Shown: positions 1-6,399 of the stretch, one piece after another
Position numbering within the stretch: position 1 is the stretch's first letter
Layout of the letters: the number at the start of each line of letters is the position of its first letter
From: Vairimorpha ceranae
Lineage: Eukaryota > Microsporidia > Nosematidae
Length of the DNA stretch: 10,082 bases
Assembly (NCBI RefSeq): GCF_000988165.1
Contig: NW_020169411.1
Span: 1-10,082, forward strand
Direction: 5' to 3'
Notes under the pieces: generated by a model
What the model saw: the letters and a program-made list of their open reading frames with translations, nothing else
The model's database searches: none
Told to the model about the DNA's origin: nothing
Program-made: the position numbers and the translations under genes

Positions 1-951
1 TTCATCAATATCTTCTTGAAAGTTAAATAAAACGGCAATTAATGGATAACCAAAAAGTGCTCCGATGTATTGATCATAATCAAAAAGTTTAAATTTGTGA
101 TTTTCATTCTCAACTAGACAAAATAAGTTATATAGATCTTTAAAAAAGCAGTTCGATAAATGAATATTTTTAAAATTACTAAAATCCTCATTGGAATGCA
201 TAAGTTCAATTTTCCAAAAGGTATTTAAATTGTTTTCCATAAAACTTGTAAAAAATATAGATAACCTATATTGTAACAGTTCATTAATATCTTGTAATAT
301 CAAAATAAATTTTTCTAGAAAATTAATAATCTTACTATAATCTCTGTCAAAAAATGCTAAAATGTAATCTTCGTTTTCTAAAGCATGCATAATTCTTGAT
401 GCAGGTTTATTTGTTAATCTGTTAAGAAGTTGACAGGACAATGAATTTGTTTTTCCCTTATTTAACGATACAAGTTCTGTAAAACGATTTTGTATTTTCA
501 AACCTATATTACTAACATTTTGAAAATCTTTTATGATTCCAATACCATACTGAGACTGTGACGCATTATTAAACAACATTGAAGCAATTTGTATATTAAG
601 AATGTTGTTTTGCCTTAAGGGTGTAATAAAATGAAATTGGTGAAATATCTTGTCAGTATTTTTAAAATCTTTTGAAAATCAATATAAACTTTTAATGTAA
701 GTATTAGTTGTCCGATTGTAATGAATACAAAGAAATACAAAAATATCAGACTGCGGTAGTTTGACTTCCGTTATAATTAAAATATTATCGTTAGATGAAT
801 AATAGTTTTTTATAAAAAAGTCATAGTTTGCTGGTGAATTACTTTTTAAATCAATATCATACATTTTATGTATTTTTAGAACTACTGGGAATATTTGTGA
901 TGAATAAATATAAGATATCTCAAATAATACATTTAATTTGTTCATGGGCAT
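1..951 (-). CDS. Unknown protein, C-terminus outside window, one in-frame TGA
   Basis: I do not recognise this protein. Reading leftward from the ATG at 951-949, one frame stays open for 317 codons to the window edge, except for a single TGA at 679-681 (codon 91). The 226 codons after the TGA contain no other stop and no frameshift, although the DNA is very A+T-rich, so this is a real or very recently broken gene. The protein is rich in Asn, Phe, Ile and Lys. I see no signal peptide, clear membrane segment, zinc ligands or transposase motif. TGA follows Ser-Leu-Tyr and precedes Phe-Ser-Lys, where Trp (TGG) would fit. The only clear Trp after it uses TGG. Two starts are possible: Met1 at 951, or Met3 at 945, which has CCC directly before it. 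The TGA could be a nonsense mutation, a sequencing error or recoding. It is the only gene here without transposon character. Confidence 0.6.
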
Positions 952-960
952 TTTTATTTT
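943..960 (-). promoter_or_regulatory. Start region of the unknown gene, CCC before second ATG
   Basis: On the minus strand an A/T tract leads into ATGCCCATGAAC. Microsporidian genes often carry a CCC or GGG block just before the start codon, so the second ATG (945-943) may be the true start. An A/T stretch resembling a TATA element lies about 15-25 bases further upstream. The motif is visible; its function is inferred. Confidence 0.35.
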
Positions 961-1381
961 TTAATATTTATATAAAATTTATTTTTAAAGTATAAAATGC
1001 TTTGTATCATATGCACGTATTTATTCTTTTAAAAATCAATTTTGCTGCTAATAAATATTTTTATATTACTTTGTTAACTTTTACATTTATCATAGATTTG
1101 TTAAAAATCATAATTTTTCATTTTCCTTTTGATTTTTTATTAAATCAAAAAAGGAAAATTTTATGCTTTTTTATAAAATAAGTTGTTTGGATTAAATATG
1201 GATTTTAATTAATCAAAATATATTAAAATTTTGAATCTGAACATTTATTTTTTAACCCTTTTTTTAAAATTTGTTAAATTCTTTCTCTTTTTGTATTAAA
1301 AACAAGTAGCATCATGTGGTATTAATTCCACATGAAATGTTTCTATTTTCTGAATTTTCTTGAAGAAATTTTACTATAAAA
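952..1381. other. A+T-rich intergenic stretch, no gene seen
   Basis: I see no coding potential on either strand. The stretch separates the unknown minus-strand gene from the first Tc1 copy. Near 1125-1155 there are short mirrored runs of A+T with TCCTTTT/AAAAGGA that could form a weak hairpin. The first copy of a 30-base direct repeat lies at 1231-1260. Confidence 0.5.
1231..1260 (+). repeat. Direct repeat copy 1, T-run plus CCCTT leader type
   Basis: This 30-base block begins TTGAATCTGA and ends TTTTTTAACCCTT. It recurs at 1844-1873 with 27 of 30 bases identical, the differences being transitions. The end resembles the leader found directly before the Merlin start codons in this window. It may be the promoter end of the Tc1 copy that follows, but no start codon lies directly behind it. 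Confidence 0.5.
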
Positions 1382-1699
1382 ATATTTCATGAAAAGAAGG
1401 GCATCGCTGTCATGAATAACTCACATAATCATCAACAGCAAGAGAATCATAGGATCAACAGGAGATCTCATAAGAGCACAATTCCCCATGAAGTTAATAA
1501 ATAATTTAAGTTACACCAATTTAGTTTGGCTTCAGGAGTGAGCATTGTGAAGAACTTTCTTAGTTCTGGTCGCCTTCCTGCGTTTCTTGCCACACATCAT
1601 CAAAGGTTTATTTTTCTAAGCACAGCACAATGTTTTCGGGCATTTTTATTAAATTTTTTTAAATGTATATGGGGGTTTATAGCAGATTTAAATTTATAA
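1382..1699 (+). pseudogene. Tc1/mariner transposase, N-terminal piece
   Basis: One frame reads from about 1382 to 1699 with a single TAA at 1502-1504. It contains HEKKGIAVMN, then ENHRINRRSHKSTI, which resembles the first helix-turn-helix of Tc1 transposases (an INRSHxTI-type recognition helix). It continues with SSGRLPAFLATHHQRFI, which resembles the GRPxxL linker and the start of the second DNA-binding helix. This is the part that binds the element's ends. The match is weaker than for the C-terminal piece, and the last codons before 1699 no longer look like Tc1, so the true break is probably near 1640. The first Met in the frame is at 1412, but the homology begins before it. Confidence 0.5.
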
Positions 1700-1738
1700 T
1701 AAAAAGGGAAATTTGCAATTAAAAATTATAAAATAAAT

Positions 1739-1821
1739 ACATACATAAAGGCACTCATATCTATCAAAAAGAAAGAATACACATAATATTTGTGATCCCG
1801 TTTTCGGCGGGATAGCGCAAG
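1739..1821 (+). repeat. Helitron-like terminal block, copy 1
   Basis: The block runs from ACATACAT to GGGATAGCGCAAG (1809-1821). A 6-bp stem, ATCCCG at 1795-1800 with CGGGAT at 1808-1813, encloses a 7-base loop. The bases that follow are TTACT, where the second copy has CTAGT. It matches copy 2 in its ends, in the shared word ACACATAAT and in spacing. Confidence 0.5.
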
Positions 1822-1843
1822 TTACTCTATATATATAAAAAGT

Positions 1844-1873
1844 TTGAATCTGAATGTTTATTTTTTAATCCTT
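1844..1873 (+). repeat. Direct repeat copy 2
   Basis: Second copy of the 30-base block at 1231-1260. Here the CCC core has become TCC. It lies 23 bases after Helitron-like block 1, inside the stretch that splits the Tc1 gene. Confidence 0.5.
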
Positions 1874-2058
1874 CTTTTTTCAAATTTTGGAAAACGTTTT
1901 TTTTAAATAAATAACAATCTTTCATAGTTGATTATATTGTATAAAGCTTAATTTTTCTAATATATTTTTCCTTTAGTTTTATTCACTTATTCAACTTGTA
2001 AAATACGCGCCATTGTCATTATATAATTAAAAGTGTGCAATGTTCAATAATAAACAGT

Positions 2059-2149
2059 ACATACATGCACAAAGACATATACACATAATTTAAACAAAGA
2101 AAGCACGTATCGAATTTGAGTCCGTTTCAAACGGGATAGCGCAAGCTAG
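2059..2149 (+). repeat. Helitron-like terminal block, copy 2, ending in CTAG
   Basis: The block runs from ACATACAT through a hairpin (CCGTTT at 2122-2127, one-base loop, AAACGG at 2129-2134), then 11 bases (2135-2145), then CTAG at 2146-2149, followed by T. Helitron 3' ends have a short hairpin about 10-12 bases before a terminal CTRR and insert before T, so this fits the rule closely. No Helitron Rep/helicase gene is present and the 5' TC end was not located, so it would be a non-autonomous remnant. Confidence 0.45.
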
Positions 2150-2175
2150 TAAATAAATAAAATATTATTTTCAGG

Positions 2176-2793
2176 TGAATATCAAAATTTTGGGACCAGA
2201 TGAGAAGAAATAATTTTTTCGAAAACAAAAAGTTTAATCTTGATGGTTTAGATGGTTATAACTATTGTTGGGTAGTTATTAAAACAAAAGAAGTTGTGTA
2301 TTCTCGTGGTGCCACGGGAGGATCTTTAGTCATGGTTTGAGGCTGTTTTAATTATTTTAAAAAATCAAAATTGGCTTTTATTTCATGAAGTATGGATAGT
2401 TTAAAATATTAAGATATATTGAATAACTATTGCCTTCCATTTATATATGAACAAAATTTTTATAAAATACTTTTTCAGCAGGATAACGCAAGACCACATG
2501 TTTCAGTATCTAAAAAAAGGGCTAGCTTGCAAAAATATCGAGACAATGTTTTGACCAGCATATTCTCCTGACCTTAATCTCAATGAAAATCTTTGGGGAG
2601 AGCTTTTTAGACGGGTTTATTTTGAAAGTAAAACCTATGATAGTTTAAACAAATTTAAACCCCAATTTCTGAAAATTAGTATTATATTAGCACGGATTTC
2701 TGTAAAAAGCTTATCGATATAATGAAAAAACGAATTTAACTGGTGATTGAAAACAATAGTGGTTCATTGAATTTTAAATATCATTTAAATTAA
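2176..2793 (+). pseudogene. Tc1/mariner transposase, C-terminal catalytic piece
   Basis: This is the catalytic domain that cuts and joins DNA at TA sites. It reads WDQMRRNNFFENKKFNLDG (first catalytic Asp), later FQQDNARPH (2473-2499, second Asp), then YSPDLNLNENLWGEL (2561-2605, final acidic residue) and the C-terminal MKKRI-x-LVIENN, ending at TAA 2791-2793. The frame changes near 2550 and again near 2655. In-frame stops lie at 2338-2340 (TGA where VMVWGCF is expected), 2410-2412 (TAA for Gln), 2552-2554 (TGA where WPAYSPDLN is expected), 2677-2679 (TAG where ENWYY is expected) and 2737-2739 (TAA). Several of these fit G-to-A or C-to-T change. The family assignment is firm; the copy is dead. 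Confidence 0.85.
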
Positions 2794-2795
2794 AC

Positions 2796-2814
2796 TGTCG
2801 TAAGATTATGCACC
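2796..2814 (+). repeat. Putative right end of Tc1 copy 1
   Basis: TGTCGTAAGATTATGCA begins 3 bases after the transposase stop codon, where a short Tc1 terminal repeat would be expected. The same 17 bases recur exactly at 2977-2993 in the same orientation. No inverted partner was seen in the window. Confidence 0.5.
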
Positions 2815-2876
2815 ATTTTTTTAAAAAATTTTTAATTTTTTAAAAACAATACATTGTATTTAGTAATGGTATAAAC

Positions 2877-2935
2877 TAGCAATTAAAGTCAGGAAGAAAT
2901 AAAAAATTTAATAAATTAACTTTAACAAATTGCTA
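2877..2935. repeat. Imperfect inverted repeat
   Basis: TAGCAATTAAAGT (2877-2889) faces ACTTTAACAAATTGCTA (2919-2935), an inverted match with a 4-base insertion. It lies between the two 17-base Tc1-end copies. It could be a small MITE-like remnant or chance in A+T-rich DNA. Confidence 0.25.
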
Positions 2936-2976
2936 TCTTGGTGCAATGTACGTAGAGGTTTTGATAAAAATGGGGG

Positions 2977-2993
2977 TGTCGTAAGATTATGCA
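2977..2993 (+). repeat. Second copy of the 17-base Tc1-end sequence
   Basis: Exact copy of 2796-2812, here preceded by GGGGG. It sits where the second Tc1 copy (minus strand) is cut off, in the same direction as the right end of copy 1. It is therefore not the natural 3' end of that second copy, but more likely the right end of another plus-strand element inserted there. Confidence 0.45.
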
Positions 2994-2997
2994 ATGG

Positions 2998-3456
2998 ACT
3001 ATATTTAAAGCCATCTGGGCCACATAAATAATTGTTTCCCTTTTTAGTAGTCCAAAGTACCCCAATGAGCGCAGATTTAAATCTTCTATACTTGTATTTC
3101 TTTTTAAGCAATGAATAATGTTTCATTTTTTTATAGACTAAATTTTTATTTGGATGAAGCGCTCAAAGAATTGTGGAGTCCGACACGCCTGAATTTATTT
3201 GTGCATTAATTTTTTTTAAAAGAAATAGCTTTGTTGTTAGACAATGTATGTATCATCTTTATTTTCCCATGCGAAAGAGATTTCTGTCTACCCCGTATTT
3301 CCCTTTTTCCATAATTGCTTTTTTTTTCTAAAAAACTTTGCATCACGTGTCTTCTTCTTTTGTCTAAATAAGTAATCGTAGCAATAGTAATTTTATTTCT
3401 TAAAAGCCAAAAATTTGGCCTTTCTTAACATCACTGTGTGTTTTTACTTTACCCAT
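2998..3456 (-). pseudogene. Tc1/mariner transposase copy 2, N-terminal half
   Basis: Reading the minus strand from ATG 3456-3454, the protein begins MGKVKTHSDVKKGQIF, a typical Tc1 start. It shifts frame near 3410 into a helix-turn-helix region containing RNKITIATITYLDKRRRHVM and KSNYGKREIRGRQKSLS. It shifts back in an A8 run near 3213 and continues STIL-stop-ALHPNKNLVYKKM (a TGA, probably for Arg), then LLKKKYKYRRFKSA and GPDGFKY. The last motif lies just after the first catalytic Asp position, where Cys is read instead (LCGPDG). Similarity stops at about 2998, so the second Asp, the final acidic residue and the C-terminus are missing. The N-terminal DNA-binding half is clear; the copy is truncated and dead. 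It is a different copy from the one at 1382-2793, on the opposite strand. Confidence 0.75.
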
Positions 3457-4009
3457 TTTATGGTATAAAAAATACAATTTTGAAAAAAAATATTTGCATA
3501 TTTTAATGAAATTGGTGGTTCTACCTGACATTAACAACAACCGCGGCATATAAAATCGTGTTTAAAATATAAAAAAAGTATGAATATGAAATTTTTACGG
3601 TACCTTTATATTTAAAGTTTTTGAGATAGTTTTATTTTTAGTGTTTTTACTTATCTTTTCTCAATTAAAAAAGTCTATAGACACTTCATAATGCACTTAA
3701 AAGAGCAAATGAAACTTTAATTAGCTTGTATAAAAAATTTGATCAATTCTAAGATTTTTTTTTTATATTGTAACAAAAAAAGAAGGGGGGGGGTTCTTAA
3801 ACCTTTGACGAGGTTTTTAAATTAAAAATGATATTTTATCGGTGGTGCACATTAACTAACATTTAAGCAAAATAAAAAATTGAAACTTTGTAAAATAAAA
3901 AAATCTGTAATTTCGAAGGGTTGTTGTTCTATTAGAATCGTTTTCACTATATGTACTTTTGGTTTTAACATGTCCTAAACTTTTAAAGAACAGTCATTGT
4001 ATGTAGCCC
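3457..4009. other. A+T-rich stretch, no gene seen
   Basis: I found no coding sequence or RNA gene here. The stretch contains a G9 run at 3785-3793, unusual in this base composition, and a small hairpin AAACCT/AGGTTT at 3799-3816 with a 6-base loop. It separates the second Tc1 copy from Merlin A. Confidence 0.5.
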
Positions 4010-4023
4010 AAGGAAATTTGGAT

Positions 4024-4043
4024 CGGGTTGATTATATAACCCG
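4024..4043. repeat. Palindrome at left end of Merlin A
   Basis: CGGGTT (4024-4029) and AACCCG (4038-4043) form a 6-bp stem with an 8-base loop. The sequence resembles the inner part of the larger palindrome at the other end of the element, so both ends appear to be hairpin-forming. Confidence 0.45.
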
Positions 4044-4109
4044 TAAAAAAAAGATTAACACACAAATAATTTAATGTAAGACATATTTTTTTCTGACGAA
4101 AGACGTTCT

Positions 4110-4947
4110 TTAAACATAAATTCTAGCAAAAATAATTTTCACTATTCCAACGTTGAGACCCCTCATCGCCTTAATACCTAACTTTAATCGATTGTTATAT
4201 GATTCTACATGTTATGCATGATTTCCATCTGCTAGATTGGTTAAATTTTATTTATGATAAACATTTTTATCCTCAAAATTTTGATTCCTATCCAATAATG
4301 AATAAGCAGCCCATTCACCTGAGCAAATAATACTACCGGGTACTACTACATTAGAAATTATATTAATTAAAGTATTGGAGAAACGATCAGAAACAATGCA
4401 GCAAAACCCCAACGCCGGCCGATTTGACGTATTAACAACGCAGAATACCCAATGAGGCGAGACAGACTTGCCACTGTGATTTTTTACATTGTAATTAATC
4501 TTTGTTTCATCTACTTGTACTATGACACAAGGGCCTCCTAATTTAATATGATTATCTAAACAATGTTGCTCTATTTTGCTATAAATCAATTTTCGGATAT
4601 TTATTAAAGTGCCTTTTGATATATTAGTTAAAAGCAATATTTTACAGTTTTGAAATCCAATAGATAGATAATAAATTACAACCAAAATAACGTGTAATTT
4701 GGTTTAAAAATTTGCTACGTTCGTATTATATCTTAAACTGGGTGTCATCTGATACTTAAGACACTTGTAATAAAGATATCTCCATTCAAATTTATCAACT
4801 TTTTTTTGATCCTTTTAATTTCATAAATTGCTCACAATGAAGGCAAGACTGCTGAATATGTAAAATTTTTAACCTAAAAGTCATAGAAATAAGCTCGAAA
4901 TGACCAGCGATTAAAATCCCATCTAGATGCTCTCTTTCTTCTGCCAT
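4110..4947 (-). pseudogene. Merlin (ISXO2-like) transposase A
   Basis: A transposase of the Merlin/IS1016 group, with an N-terminal zinc ribbon and a DDE catalytic core. ATG 4947-4945 lies 3 bases behind a CCC. The protein reads MAEEREHLDGILIAG, then the zinc ribbon CLHCEQFMKLKGS (first Cys pair) and DKFEWRYLYYKCLKYQ. It continues VVIYYLSIGFQNC, IKLGGPCVIVQVDETK (first catalytic Asp), WVFCVVN, SGEWAAYSL and HVESYNNRLKLGIKAMRG (final Glu, 4203-4205). The second Asp is lost: SGEWAAY stands where SDEWAAY is usual. There is a frameshift in an A8 run near 4799-4807. In-frame TAA codons lie at 4704-4706, 4248-4250 (Tyr position) and 4212-4214 (Gln position). The frame ends at TAA 4110-4112, about 279 codons in all, the usual Merlin length. 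The copy is inactive; the family call is firm. Confidence 0.88.
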
Positions 4948-4960
4948 TAAGGGTTAAAAA
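4945..4960 (-). promoter_or_regulatory. T-run plus CCCTTAATG start motif of Merlin A
   Basis: On the minus strand TTTTTAACCCTTAATG joins the terminal palindrome to the start codon. The same arrangement occurs before Merlin B (6384-6399) and, slightly varied, before the MULE (9284-9301). It resembles the CCC promoter element of microsporidia, so the element probably carries its own core promoter. The motif is seen; the function is inferred. Confidence 0.5.
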
Positions 4961-5048
4961 ATAAAAGGACAAAAAAAATATCAGGTCGGTTATACACCTT
5001 TCTGGGGTGTATAACCGACCTGATATTTTTTTTGTCCTTTTATTTTTT
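4956..5048. repeat. Perfect 43-bp-arm palindrome at Merlin A terminus
   Basis: The arms 4956-4998 and 5006-5048 are perfect inverse complements over 43 bases, separated by the 7 bases 4999-5005. Each arm contains CAGGTCGGTTATACACC or its complement and a run of eight A or T. The outer arm is the likely terminal repeat; the inner arm leads into the CCCTTAATG start. Arms this perfect, beside a transposase gene full of mutations, imply recent formation, correction by template switching, or an assembly artefact. Confidence 0.85.
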
Positions 5049-5243
5049 TAATAACCGATAACGAACAGCCAACTTTATATCAGGAAGACTATTTTGACTA
5101 GATGTGACGCTGTATAAATAAAGATTAAAAATATATTTGTAATCTGAAATGCCAGGTGCCGAACATGCCTTGTTTTTACATCTCCATCTGGGGGTTTCTC
5201 GGCTAGTCCCCGTTTTTTTCATAGGTGTATTTATCATTGTCAA
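5049..5243 (-). pseudogene. Merlin transposase fragment E (zinc-ribbon part)
   Basis: On the minus strand the translation contains NTPMKKTGTSRETPRWRCKN followed by KAC. This resembles the middle of a Merlin zinc ribbon (Pro-Met-x-Lys, then W-R-C-x-N-x-x-C). It goes on to IFNLYLYSVTSSQNSLPDIK, which sits where other Merlins have the helix after the ribbon. The first Cys pair is not visible, and the sequence before it in this frame is stopped by a TGA near 5260. The fragment ends where the palindrome of Merlin A begins, so A probably inserted into, or next to, an older Merlin copy. No DDE residues are present. The short length and missing ligands leave some doubt. Confidence 0.45.
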
Positions 5244-5317
5244 ATATTTGATTCACTCCTTTTTGGCTTTTTACAAAAATTATTATTTTAAGGATTGTAA
5301 AATAATTTTTTTTTATA

Positions 5318-5330
5318 TTTTTTAACCCTT
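5318..5330 (+). promoter_or_regulatory. Orphan TTTTTTAACCCTT motif
   Basis: Identical to the core of the leader that precedes the Merlin A start codon, but followed by AAAATCGGG rather than ATG. It may be the remnant of a lost transposon 5' end, or a chance match in T-rich DNA. Confidence 0.3.
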
Positions 5331-5555
5331 AAAATCGGGAACCTTTAACCAAGTACCATAACAATCATCATTTTGTATCATTGATTTAACTACAAAACCA
5401 GTTACGTTAAATTTTGAGTGAATCTTCTTTTTTTCCGTGATTGTATTCTTCAACCGGAGGAAATTAAGTAAAAGAACATATTTTTATATGAAATCCCCCC
5501 TTTTACAAAAAAATACCCCAGTTTTTAATTTTTTAAATGAATAGGGGACTGTGTT

Positions 5556-5653
5556 AACTATTTAAAGTTTTTAAAAATATTTCAAAGGCAATTTTAGTTA
5601 TTAAACAAACAGTAATTGTTACTTTAAGTAATTTTTAATAACTTTAAATAGTT
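5556..5653. repeat. MITE-like inverted repeat
   Basis: AACTATTTAAAGTT (5556-5569) and AACTTTAAATAGTT (5640-5653) are perfect 14-base inverse complements. Looser pairing continues inward for about a further ten bases, and a small internal hairpin (GTAA-TTG-TTAC) lies near 5612-5624. The 98-base unit could be a small MITE or foldback. No target duplication or second copy was identified. Confidence 0.35.
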
Positions 5654-6151
5654 TTTAAAAAAATAACCAATTTTTAATGATTTTTTTATTTGTATTAATG
5701 CTCTAGAGAATAATTTAGAAGCGTAATTAACATTGTCTTAAAAAGGGATGTCATTTAAACACGTGTTCTTTTACTTAACTTTAGCCTCTTTATCCACCTT
5801 TGAAATATCATATCTTGTTTTTAAGATTAATTATTGTGCGCTTTTTTTGTTTTAATTTTTAAACTTTGCTTTCTCATTTTTCTTTTCTTAAGGGAGTGAA
5901 ATAAATTTTAAAAAAATGCAGGGTTAAGAAAATGTCGATTTTGGGTATTTTTCAATATAATTAAAACTTTTAAATTTTAACCCCATTTTCTATATTTACA
6001 TACACAAATACAAAAAGTCGGGTATTGTGTGTTTTTTAAAAAAATTACAATTAACAAATTAAAATAATAAATTATGTTAGCAACTTTAATTATATTCTTT
6101 TTCATTTCTTTTTTAAAGAAATCACAGTAAACAAATATCAACTAGCTTTAA

Positions 6152-6397
6152 TGTCCTATATCTAAAAAAAAGTGTCCGTTTTACAACTCTACAGTTTCCT
6201 TCAAAAGTATTCGTAAAGGTTATTGTTTGCATATCAACGAAGTTAATAGAATGATGGGGTTTTCTCAGAGAAAAGGGCTTTTTTCAAAAATTTCGTTTTT
6301 AGTCCCCATGCCAAGGACACCAGGGATCATGCATGTTTTACGCTTCCCGGGGGCGTATAACGTGCATATTTTACAATTTCTAATTTTTTACCCTTAA
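6152..6397 (+). other. Open frame of 81 codons before Merlin B, unrecognised
   Basis: The frame from 6152 to the TAA at 6395-6397 has no stop, which is somewhat unusual at this base composition. It reads CPISKKKCPFYNSTVSFKSI, then RKGYCLHINEVNRMMGFSQR, and runs on through the left end of Merlin B. The only Met codons in the part outside the element are at about 6253. I do not recognise it. It may be the broken end of an older gene into which Merlin B inserted, or simply chance. Confidence 0.2.
6329..6367. repeat. Palindrome at left end of Merlin B
   Basis: ATGCATGTTTTACGC (6329-6343) faces GCGTATAACGTGCAT (6353-6367): 13 of 15 positions pair by Watson-Crick, one more as G-T, with a 9-base loop rich in C and G. 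The outer arm is part of the terminal inverted repeat; the inner arm runs toward the start codon. This is the same plan as in Merlin A, though the sequence differs. Confidence 0.6.
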
Positions 6398-6399
6398 TG
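6384..6399 (+). promoter_or_regulatory. T-run plus CCCTTAATG start motif of Merlin B
   Basis: TTTTTTACCCTTAATG places the start codon (6397-6399) 3 bases behind CCC, exactly as in Merlin A. The reading frame behind this ATG now stops after three codons, because of a frameshift into the zinc-ribbon frame. The conserved spacing identifies the original start. Confidence 0.5.

Larger units (their letters stand above)
1640..2175. other. Foreign stretch splitting the Tc1 gene
   Basis: This DNA separates the two Tc1 transposase pieces and has no readable coding sequence. It contains two diverged copies, about 324 bases apart, of a roughly 75-90-base block that ends in a hairpin plus GGGATAGCGCAAG, and the second copy of the 30-base repeat. 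The boundaries are approximate: the left one is where Tc1 similarity fades, the right one where it resumes. Confidence 0.45.
1382..2814 (+). mobile_element. Tc1/mariner element copy 1, decayed and split
   Basis: An N-terminal transposase piece (1382-1699) and a C-terminal piece (2176-2793) lie on the same strand. The gap between them should be about 150-250 bases but is nearly 500. The right end is likely the sequence at 2796-2814, which starts 3 bases after the transposase stop and recurs nearby. No matching inverted left end was found, so the left boundary is unknown. Confidence 0.6.
4010..5048 (-). mobile_element. Merlin element A
   Basis: A Merlin transposase pseudogene (4110-4947, minus) is flanked by related ends. 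The left end, about 4010-4043, contains ATCGGGTTGATTATATAACC. The right end, read inward on the minus strand, contains ATCAGGTCGGTTATACACC within 5006-5048. The two align with small gaps, and both are preceded by AAGGA. A length of about 1.04 kb matches the intact-looking Merlin C (1047 bp). Exact ends and a target duplication could not be fixed. Confidence 0.6.
5244..6151. other. A+T-rich stretch, no gene seen
   Basis: No reading frame of recognisable kind occurs on either strand. The stretch holds an orphan T-run plus CCCTT motif at 5318-5330 with no start codon behind it, a MITE-like hairpin at 5556-5653, and scattered poly-A/T runs. It could be decayed transposon DNA too old to recognise. 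Confidence 0.5.

Noticed and set aside
1412..1504. A 30-codon ORF starting MNNSHNHQQQENH as an independent small gene.
   Set aside because: The frame continues upstream without Met and downstream past the stop with Tc1-like sequence, so it is better read as part of the broken transposase.
1795..1821. tRNA-like features: hairpin plus TAGCGCAAG resembling an A box or T arm.
   Set aside because: No acceptor stem, anticodon arm or properly spaced second box can be drawn.
2160..2176. A pyrimidine-rich TATTATTTTCAG followed by GTGAATATC, like a 3' splice site in the split Tc1 gene.
   Set aside because: No matching 5' splice site or branch sequence was found. The gap is about 500 bases, far longer than microsporidian introns, and is explained by inserted repeats.
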